From Hyphomicrobiales bacterium (GTDB lineage Bacteria; Pseudomonadota; Alphaproteobacteria; Rhizobiales; Beijerinckiaceae), in NCBI GenBank assembly GCA_028290405.1, contig JAQGJX010000030.1:1-57370 (forward strand): a stretch of DNA of 57,370 nt, written 5' to 3'. Shown piece by piece: positions 1-6,272 of the stretch. The translations under genes and the position numbers were made by a program. The notes beneath the pieces are model-generated. The model had not been told where the DNA came from, ran no database searches, and saw only the letters and a program-made list of their open reading frames with translations. Each line of letters starts with the position of its first letter. Within the stretch, counting starts at the first letter, position 1.

Positions 1-1434
1 GCGCGCCACGAACCCGGCAGGCGCCGCGGCGGGGGCGCCGACCGGCGCCGCGCGCAGCCGGGCGAGCAGGTCGTCGGGATCGTCCGTCTCGATGATGGAC
101 ACCAGGTCCGCCCCGAAGCCGAGCGCCCGGACGATGGTCTCGCACGTGCGCACGACGCGCTGGGCGCCGAGGAGATCGTGCTTCGCGCGTCCGCGCGCCA
201 GCAAGTGGGCGCCGGCGGCTCCATACGCAAAGGCGGCGGCCAGCGTCTCCGGGCCGATCTGGGTGATCTCGTTGACGCGCAGCGGCAGCACGTTGGCCGG
301 AAGTCCCTCGCCGAAACGCGCGAGCGCGTCGATCAGCGGCTCGCCGTGATCGCCGTCGTGGAACAGCACGACCGCCTTTTCGCCGCCCGCCTTGCCGTAG
401 GCGAGCAACAGCGCGCGCAGACGGCGCATCAGCGCGTCCGCCGGCGGCAGGGCGTAGCTCGCCGCCCCAGTGGGGCATGCGGCCGCGCAGGAGCCGCAGC
501 CCGCGCAGATTTCCGCGCTGATGGCCACATGGTCGCCGTCGGGCGTGATGGCGCCCGTGGGGCAAAGGTCGAGGCAGCGCGTGCAGCCCGTCACCTTCGA
601 GCGCGAATGGGCGCAAAGGTCCGCCTTGAAGTCGATGTAGCGGGGCTTGTCGAACGTGCCCACGAGGTTGCCCGCTTCAGCAATCGCGCGCTCCACGGCC
701 GCCGGGTCGCCAGGGTCGGGCCGCAAATAGCCGGAGCGCAGGTCATGGGCGGGAAACAGCGGCGCGCCGCCGGTGAGGTCCAGCAGGACGTCGCACTTTG
801 ATTTCGCGCCGTTGCGCGGGGCGCCGAAGACGAGCGCGGCCCGCGACGAGGGCGAGGGCAGGGCGAAATCGTCGATGGTGAGGTCGAAGGCCCCGAGGCT
901 TCCCAGCGCGTTGCGGATCGTGCCGCGAAACACCGGGAATTCGAAATCGCGCGGCGGCGGCACATGGTCGGGCCGCGACAGCAGCACCGTGACGTCCAGC
1001 CGGTCGGAAAGGCGGCGGGCGGCGTCGATGGCGCGCTCGTCCCGTCCATAGATGAGCGCGACGCCCTTGCTCTCGATCGTGGTCAGCGCGATGGGCGGCA
1101 TGGATTCGGCGGCGGCGGCGATCAGCGCCGCCATCTTGGGGGCGGCTTTCGCGCCCTCGCTCGACCAGCCGGCGGTCTCGCGCACGTTCACGTATGTGAC
1201 CTGCGCGACCTCGCCGGCGTCTTCGGAGGCTTCCCGGAACAGGGGGGCCTGCGCGGTGCAGGCGATGGTGACCTCGCCCGCCTCAGCGAGCGCTGCGCGC
1301 ACCCGGTCCAGCTCCGCGCCGCAGAACTGGCGGCCCGCAATGGTCTTTCCAACGCAAGCCTTGGCGACGGCGTCGAAATCGACGTCCATCGTCTGCTCGC
1401 AACTGCACAGGAAGATCGTTCGTTCGCCGGCCAT
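1..1434 (-). CDS. 4Fe-4S ferredoxin-like protein of the formate dehydrogenase locus (3' end outside window)
   Basis: Reads leftward from ATG at 1434 and is still open at base 1, so at least 478 residues are visible and the C-terminus is missing. The protein starts MAGERTIFLCSCEQ. It carries two ferredoxin-type clusters in its middle, CTRCLDLCP and CAGCGSCAAACP, enough for two [4Fe-4S] centres. No signal peptide or membrane segment is seen, so it is probably cytoplasmic. It is divergent from the accessory operon starting at about 1.56 kb, with 127 bases between them for both promoters. By established gene neighbourhood, such ferredoxins accompany FDH clusters in Hyphomicrobiales; an electron-transfer or assembly role is inference. 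Confidence 0.85.
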   Translation of the reverse strand, partial: MAGERTIFLCSCEQTMDVDFDAVAKACVGKTIAGRQFCGAELDRVRAALAEAGEVTIACTAQAPLFREASEDAGEVAQVTYVNVRETAGWSSEGAKAAPKMAALIAAAAESMPPIALTTIESKGVALIYGRDERAIDAARRLSDRLDVTVLLSRPDHVPPPRDFEFPVFRGTIRNALGSLGAFDLTIDDFALPSPSSRAALVFGAPRNGAKSKCDVLLDLTGGAPLFPAHDLRSGYLRPDPGDPAAVERAIAEAGNLVGTFDKPRYIDFKADLCAHSRSKVTGCTRCLDLCPTGAITPDGDHVAISAEICAGCGSCAAACPTGAASYALPPADALMRRLRALLLAYGKAGGEKAVVLFHDGDHGEPLIDALARFGEGLPANVLPLRVNEITQIGPETLAAAFAYGAAGAHLLARGRAKHDLLGAQRVVRTCETIVRALGFGADLVSIIETDDPDDLLARLRAAPVGAPAAAPAGFVAR

Positions 1435-1561
1435 ACGACACCTTCATTGCTGCCGCCTGACCCTCGCCGCGGCGTTTTGCGGCTTGGCCTGCGAGGCGAA
1501 ACACCTAAATAGTATCGCTTCGGGGAATGCAAACCCCCGCCGGGAGGTGCTACGGGTGGGC

Positions 1562-2305
1562 ATGAACGACCGCAACGAGGACGCTCTCGACCTTCCCCCC
1601 GGTTATACGCAGGTGCGCCTGCGCGAACGGGGCGACGCTTTCGCGCACGCCTGCGCCATCGCGGCGGAGCAGGGCGCGGGAACGCTGGTGCAGGTGCGGC
1701 GCTACGACCTGATCGAGTTCGCCGTGGTGCTGGAGCCTGGCGAGCCGCTGGCGGGCGCGCGGCGCGCGTTCTTCGCCGGCATGCATGCGCTGGCGGAGGC
1801 CATCGCGGCCCATTGCCCGCCCGAGCGCGAGGTGGCGTTCGTCTGGCCGGACACGATCCTGTTCGAGCGCGGGCTGGTGGGCGGCGGGCGCCTGGGCTGG
1901 CCCCCGGAGTGCGCGGAGGACGCGGTCCCCGACTGGCTGGTGTTCGGCGCAATGCTGCGCGCCGTCGATCTCAGCCATGTGGAGTCCGGCGAGCATCCCG
2001 GCGGCACGGCGCTTGTGTCGGAAGGGTTCGAACTGATCGACGCCGACGCGGTCGTGGAGAGTTTCGCCCGTCACCTGATGGTCGCGTTCGACGCCTGGGG
2101 CGAACGCGGCTTTCGCGCCGTGGGAGAACAATATCTTGAGCGCCTGCCGAAGAAGAAGGCCGGCGAGCGGCGCATGATCGACGCGGGCGGCGACCTGCTG
2201 GTGACCGCCCCCATGGGCGGCCCGGCGGACCGCTTCCCGCTGGTCTCCGCCCTGAGTGCGAGCGCATGGTACGACGCCCGGCTGGGCGCCCCGAAGCTCG
2301 CATGA
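1562..2305 (+). CDS. biotin/lipoate protein ligase-like protein of the FDH locus
   Basis: About 247 residues resembling the biotin/lipoate A/B ligase fold. The segment WPDTILFERGLVGGGRLGWP matches the WPND-(x)n-K-x-GG stretch of BirA-type ligases in position, but I see neither the GRGRxGR nucleotide motif nor the usual catalytic lysine. It may therefore bind rather than transfer a cofactor. The ATG at 1562 is used here; a GTG at 1556, in frame and 7 bases after GGAGGT, is an equally good start. It is the first gene of a coupled run: its stop overlaps the next start by four bases. No lipoylated partner is encoded nearby, which makes its presence in an FDH locus notable. Confidence 0.75.
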   Translation: MNDRNEDALDLPPGYTQVRLRERGDAFAHACAIAAEQGAGTLVQVRRYDLIEFAVVLEPGEPLAGARRAFFAGMHALAEAIAAHCPPEREVAFVWPDTILFERGLVGGGRLGWPPECAEDAVPDWLVFGAMLRAVDLSHVESGEHPGGTALVSEGFELIDADAVVESFARHLMVAFDAWGERGFRAVGEQYLERLPKKKAGERRMIDAGGDLLVTAPMGGPADRFPLVSALSASAWYDARLGAPKLA

Positions 2306-2868
2306 CCATGACGAAGCTGCCCCGCACCATCCGGCTCGACCCCTCCGACACGTTCGTCTTCGAGCGCGCCGCGGACGCCGGCGAATGGGCGGTCTCGGGC
2401 TCGTTCCTGTTCGCGCACAGCGATCCGGAAGCCATGTCGCCCAAGGAGCGCGCCGCCTTCCGCTCGGGGTTCCTGGGCGTGCGGACGCTCGGCTTCTCCA
2501 CCCTCGCCGTCGTGGTGGACGCCACCGGGGAGGACCGCGCCGAGGCGGTCGAGACGCTGGCGGGCCGGTTCCTGACGCTGGGCGCGCCGGACGCCGGGCA
2601 GGCGCGGCAAGCGGCCGAGGAGGAAATCGCGTTCGCCGCCAGCCTTTGCGAGCACCCGGAAGGCACGTTGCTGGCCGTCGAGCGCCGCATGGAGGCGGGC
2701 GAGATCCGCGAGCGCTTCCGCACCCTGAAGCCGCGCGAGACCGTGCCGGGCGCCGACAGGCTGCACGCATTGTCGCGCGCGTTCACGTTCTACGAGATCG
2801 AGGGCGAGGAGCCGGACGCGCAGGAGCGCGTCGATCTCGTCTCGCTGATGAAGAAAGATGGCGCATGA
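2302..2868 (+). CDS. DUF6505 family protein (FDH accessory, unknown function)
   Basis: 188 residues starting MTMTKLPRTIRLDPSDTFVF. This opening and the following GEWAVSGSFLF stretch match the family I know as DUF6505, found in FDH clusters of Hyphomicrobiales. There are no cysteine clusters, signal peptide or membrane segments, so it is probably a soluble cytoplasmic protein. Its ATG overlaps the upstream stop (ATGA), and its own stop overlaps the next start in the same way, implying translational coupling and perhaps fixed stoichiometry. The biochemical role is unknown; an FDH maturation or quality-control function is inferred only from position. Confidence 0.75.
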   Translation: MTMTKLPRTIRLDPSDTFVFERAADAGEWAVSGSFLFAHSDPEAMSPKERAAFRSGFLGVRTLGFSTLAVVVDATGEDRAEAVETLAGRFLTLGAPDAGQARQAAEEEIAFAASLCEHPEGTLLAVERRMEAGEIRERFRTLKPRETVPGADRLHALSRAFTFYEIEGEEPDAQERVDLVSLMKKDGA

Positions 2869-3893
2869 GGGAATTCTGGGTCGCGTCCGGTCATCACCTG
2901 TCGCAACGGCTGGCGGACGGCAATCTGGCGGCGACGCCCGAACTCATGATGGCGTGGCTGGCGCGGCCGGAACTGGCGCCGCCCCCGGAGGCCTGCGCGC
3001 ACGAGCGCGCGCTGCACGCGGCCCTGCTGGCCGATCCGTTCCGCCTGGTGGGCGAGGACGAGATCGCGCGCATCGAGGATGCGGACGCGCGGGAGAACTG
3101 GAGTTTCTTCATCCGTTTCCGCGACCGGCTCGCCAAGGCGCCCTCCATCGAGGCGGCCTATGTGGAACTGGCCAGGGCCGACCGGGTGGACCTGCCGCCC
3201 ATGTTCCTCGACCAGTTGGCGCATCTCATCCTGCGCAACGCGCTGGACGGCTGCGACGATCCTTACGTGCTGCGCGCGGGGGAGCTTTTCTTCCGCGCCC
3301 AGAAGGCGAGCGTCCACGACGGCGTGTTGTTGCTGGCGGACGCCGAACTCGTGGAGGAGCAGCAGAAGGCCCGCGCCGAAATGATGCACACCTCGCCCCT
3401 CACGGCGATGTTGCAGGGGGAGGGCGCCGACCTCGACGTCATGGACGACGAGAACGCCTGGACCTATTGGTCGCGCTCCGACGCCAATTCCATGGCGATG
3501 AACCTGGGCGGCTCCGCCAGGGCGCGCGAGGGGCTGGCGAAAGCCGTCGCCGGATGGGTTCTGCGCCTCACCGGGGCCCGGGTCCATGTCGAGCCCATCG
3601 CCCGGATGGAGGACAAGGACTGGCGCTGGTTCGTGGGGCTGGATCCCGAGGGCACCCGCATTGGCAACGCGCTCTGGCGCGCCCAGAGCCTGAAGGCGCA
3701 GGACATGGACCGCGTGATCGCGATCCTGCGCATGACCTTCGACGACGAGCGGCGCGTGGACAAGCGCGTGCGCGGTCGCCCGGTCTACCTGTTCCTCGCC
3801 ATGGGGGCCGACAACATCGTGCGCATGAAGCCGCAGAATCTCGTCGCGGGCCTGCCGCTGCTCGACCCGCCCGCGAAGGGGCGCACCCAGTGA
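2865..3893 (+). CDS. DUF6352 family protein (FDH accessory, unknown function)
   Basis: 342 residues. The N-terminus MREFWVASGHHL is the hallmark I associate with DUF6352, a family confined to FDH loci. It appears soluble and largely helical, rich in Glu/Arg/Ala, with no cysteine motif and no export signal. The start ATG at 2865 overlaps the upstream stop by four bases, and the stop overlaps the GTG of the next gene (GTGA). It is the largest of the four unknown proteins in the coupled run. Function unknown; a scaffold or chaperone for the FDH catalytic subunit would fit but is inference. Confidence 0.75.
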   Translation: MREFWVASGHHLSQRLADGNLAATPELMMAWLARPELAPPPEACAHERALHAALLADPFRLVGEDEIARIEDADARENWSFFIRFRDRLAKAPSIEAAYVELARADRVDLPPMFLDQLAHLILRNALDGCDDPYVLRAGELFFRAQKASVHDGVLLLADAELVEEQQKARAEMMHTSPLTAMLQGEGADLDVMDDENAWTYWSRSDANSMAMNLGGSARAREGLAKAVAGWVLRLTGARVHVEPIARMEDKDWRWFVGLDPEGTRIGNALWRAQSLKAQDMDRVIAILRMTFDDERRVDKRVRGRPVYLFLAMGADNIVRMKPQNLVAGLPLLDPPAKGRTQ

Positions 3894-4396
3894 GCGTCCA
3901 TCGCGAAGTCGGCGTCGTGGTGCGCCGCTCCAGCGTGGACAATCCCTGGATCGACCACGTGTGGACCCCCGTGGACGTGCTGGCCCAAGCCCCGCAGACG
4001 GAGCCTTGGACGCGGCTCGGCGAAGCGGACGGCGGCGAGCTGTTCTATGCCGGCGCTGCCGTGATCGAGCTTCACACGTCCGAGACGGGCCATTACCGGG
4101 ACAATCTCACCGACGGCGCGCCCTTTGTCTGGGTTGCGCTGCGCGAGACGGCGCAGGCGCCCGGCCTGGAGCTGGCGGCGGTGACCGCGGACCCCACGGA
4201 GGGGGAATCGCTGTTTGAAAGCGGGCTCACAGTGGGCAAGGCGCCCATGCCGCCCGATATAGCCGCCTGGGTCGCGGCCTTCGTGGACGAGCACCACGTG
4301 GAGCGGGCGTTCCTGAAGCGCAAACGCGACAAGACCGGCCCAGACCCCCGCAAGGTTCCGGGCGGCGGACGGGGACCGGGCGGAGGCGTTCGATAG
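3890..4396 (+). CDS. DUF3305 domain protein (FDH accessory)
   Basis: 168 residues from a GTG that overlaps the previous stop. The opening VHREVGVVVRRSSVDNPW and the internal ETGHYRDNL segment fit DUF3305. The C-terminus is a basic, glycine-rich tail (KRKRDKTGPDPRKVPGGG), probably disordered and possibly nucleic-acid or partner binding. DUF3305 and DUF3306 genes are habitually adjacent in alphaproteobacterial FDH loci, as here with three bases between them. No catalytic residues can be assigned. Confidence 0.75.
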   Translation: MSVHREVGVVVRRSSVDNPWIDHVWTPVDVLAQAPQTEPWTRLGEADGGELFYAGAAVIELHTSETGHYRDNLTDGAPFVWVALRETAQAPGLELAAVTADPTEGESLFESGLTVGKAPMPPDIAAWVAAFVDEHHVERAFLKRKRDKTGPDPRKVPGGGRGPGGGVR

Positions 4397-4399
4397 GTC

Positions 4400-5110
4400 A
4401 TGAGCCAGGACTCGGACAGGGACGGGTTCCTTAGCCGCTGGGCGCGCCGCAAGGCGCTCGCCAGGGACGACGCGCGCGCGCCGGAGCCGGGCGACGCGGA
4501 GGTCGCCGCTGACGGGGCGCCGGTCGGCGAAGCGCCGGACGAGACGCCCGAGGCCTTCGATCTCGCCTCGCTTCCCGGCCTCGACGACATCGACGGAGCG
4601 ACCAACCTGAGCGACTTCCTGCGCAAGGAGGTGCCGGAGGCCCTGCGCAACGCGGCCATGAAGCGCGCGTGGGCGCTCGATCCGGCGATTCGCGACTACG
4701 TGAATCCCGCGCTGGAATACGCCTTCGACTGGAACGTCCCGGGAGGCGTGCCCGGCAATGGGCCGATGCAGGCGGGATTCGATGCCGCCAAAGCCGTCGC
4801 GCAGATGTTCACGAAGCTGCCGGAGGAGGCCGAGGAGCCTGAAACCCCGGCGCTTGCGGCTCATACTTTAGGCGTAGGCGAGGCCGCCCCGGAGGGCGCC
4901 CCGCCGGCCGATCCGGCCATTCCGGGGCCGCCCCCCGCAGCCGATCCGGTGCGGCGGCCGGGCCTCGATCTCGCCTCTGAGGAAAGCGTTTCGGTTGATC
5001 CGTCAGATGCTTTGACGCCAGCGCAGGTCGCCCAGGAGCGCACCGCGAGCGCGGAGCCAGGCGGCTTGCCCACCCGCCGGACGCGCCATGGGGGCGCGGC
5101 GCCCACGTGA
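4400..5110 (+). CDS. DUF3306 domain protein (FDH accessory)
   Basis: 236 residues. The N-terminal FLSRWARRK and the central block around NLSDFLRKEVPEALRNAAMK (about residues 72-91) are typical of DUF3306. The final 90 residues are Pro/Ala/Glu rich and look disordered. It is soluble with no export signal. It sits three bases after the DUF3305 gene and ends the tightly coupled run; the next gene starts 126 bases later after two inverted repeats, suggesting a transcriptional or regulatory boundary. Function unknown. Confidence 0.75.
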   Translation: MSQDSDRDGFLSRWARRKALARDDARAPEPGDAEVAADGAPVGEAPDETPEAFDLASLPGLDDIDGATNLSDFLRKEVPEALRNAAMKRAWALDPAIRDYVNPALEYAFDWNVPGGVPGNGPMQAGFDAAKAVAQMFTKLPEEAEEPETPALAAHTLGVGEAAPEGAPPADPAIPGPPPAADPVRRPGLDLASEESVSVDPSDALTPAQVAQERTASAEPGGLPTRRTRHGGAAPT

Positions 5111-5132
5111 TCCAGTCCCAACGTAACCCGTA

Positions 5133-5217
5133 GACTACATAGGACGCGCCTATAGTCATTGAAGCTGCGGCGGGGCCGTGGCAAAAATGATTTGGGCTGC
5201 AAGGACGCATAACGTCC
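5133..5217. promoter_or_regulatory. two inverted repeats before the HTH-TorD gene
   Basis: Two small hairpins lie in the 126-base gap. The first (5133-5157) pairs GACTA plus TAGG with CCTA plus TAGTC, leaving a two-base CA bulge. The second (5203-5217) is a perfect GGACG-CATAA-CGTCC. Neither is followed by a T run, so they are not clear intrinsic terminators. They could be operators, perhaps for the HTH domain encoded immediately downstream, or mRNA structures. Confidence 0.35.
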
Positions 5218-5236
5218 AGGGCCAGTAGGAAGGGCG

Positions 5237-6031
5237 ATGAGGGACGACGGGCTCCAACGAGCGATCCATGCTTCCGGCGGCGTCGCTGCGCTCGCGCGCG
5301 GCCTCGGCATCTCGCAGCCGTCCGTCTCAGGCTGGGCGCGAATTCCCGCGGAGCGGGTGGCGGCCGTCGAAGCCTTGACCAATATACCGCGAAGCGTTCT
5401 GCGCACGGATCTCTTTGGCGGGCACATCATGACAAGCAACGACGGCGAAGGCCCGCATCCTGACGAGGTCGACCAGGCGCGCGGCGCCGAATGGGGCCTG
5501 CTGGCGGTGCTGCTGGGCCGCGCGCCCGACGCCGACCTGCTGTCGCGGGTGGCGCAACTGACGGGCGACGCCAGCGACCTGGGCATGGCCCACATCGAAC
5601 TGGGAATTGCGGCGTCGCGGATCGACGCGGACGCGGCCAGCCGGGAGTATTTCGACCTGTTCATCGGCGTGGGCCGGGGCGAATTCCTGCCGTACGGCTC
5701 GTACTATCTCACCGGCTTCCTGCACGAGCGCCCGCTGGCGCGGCTGCGCGCCGACCTCGAGCGCCTTGGCGTCGAGCGCGACGGCGTGCGCAGCGAGCCG
5801 GAAGACCACATAGCAATTCTCTGCGAGATCATGTCCAACTTCGCCTCCGGGGCGTTCGAGGCGGATTTCGAGACTCAGCGCGCCTTCTACGAGGCGCACG
5901 TGAAACCTTGGGCGATCCGCTTTTTCGCGGATCTCGAAGTCTCCCAACGCGCGGTCTTCTATCGCGCCGTCGGCCGGGTCGGCCGGATTTTTCTGGAACT
6001 TGAAAGCGAGGCGTTCACGCTGCCGGCGTGA
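5237..6031 (+). CDS. fusion of a YdaS/Cro-like helix-turn-helix domain to a TorD-family FDH chaperone
   Basis: 264 residues with two parts. Residues 1-60 form a compact Cro/YdaS-type helix-turn-helix (GVAALARGLGISQPSVSGW) ending in RSVLRTDLF, the usual end of free-standing YdaS-like regulators. Residues from about 75 on are a TorD-like chaperone (EWGLLAVLLGRAPD, YFDLFIGVGRGEFLPYGSYY, HIAILCEIM), which by family knowledge binds Tat molybdoenzymes before export. The start follows AGGAAGGG. Met65 (base 5429) lies exactly at the junction and could give chaperone alone by internal initiation. The gene is followed after 22 bases by the small Tat protein and FDH alpha. The arrangement suggests one protein sensing apo-enzyme and regulating DNA, which is inference. 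Confidence 0.85.
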   Translation: MRDDGLQRAIHASGGVAALARGLGISQPSVSGWARIPAERVAAVEALTNIPRSVLRTDLFGGHIMTSNDGEGPHPDEVDQARGAEWGLLAVLLGRAPDADLLSRVAQLTGDASDLGMAHIELGIAASRIDADAASREYFDLFIGVGRGEFLPYGSYYLTGFLHERPLARLRADLERLGVERDGVRSEPEDHIAILCEIMSNFASGAFEADFETQRAFYEAHVKPWAIRFFADLEVSQRAVFYRAVGRVGRIFLELESEAFTLPA

Positions 6032-6053
6032 GCGATCTTCTGGAGGTGGGGCA

Positions 6054-6260
6054 ATGAAACAGGATACGCAGAGGAAAGCCGTCGACAGACGCAGCTTCTT
6101 CCGCAGCCTCGGCGGCGCGGCCGCCGTCGCTGGAGCAGGGGCGGCGACGGGCGTCGCCACGACGCCTGCGCTGGCCGCCGAGACCGGGAACGAGCGCACG
6201 AAAGCGCGCTACCAGGAATCCGAACACGTCAAGAACTTCTACCGCACCAACCGCTACTGA
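6054..6260 (+). CDS. small twin-arginine signal protein of the FDH region
   Basis: 68 residues, almost half of them a Tat signal: DRRSFFRSLGGAAAVAGAG, then a hydrophobic stretch ending ALAAE. The remaining 30 residues end EHVKNFYRTNRY. It matches the formate dehydrogenase region Tat-target family (FdhX-like). The ATG at 6054 is preceded by GGAGGTGGGG, a very strong ribosome binding site. It lies 12 bases before FDH alpha. The mature peptide is presumably periplasmic and associated with the enzyme; its job is not established. Confidence 0.85.
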   Translation: MKQDTQRKAVDRRSFFRSLGGAAAVAGAGAATGVATTPALAAETGNERTKARYQESEHVKNFYRTNRY

Positions 6261-6272
6261 GGGGGCTCAGCC

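Noticed and set aside
5133..5217. Moco riboswitch or ModE box before the HTH-TorD gene
   Set aside because: The hairpins are too small for the known riboswitch and the ModE half-sites are not present.
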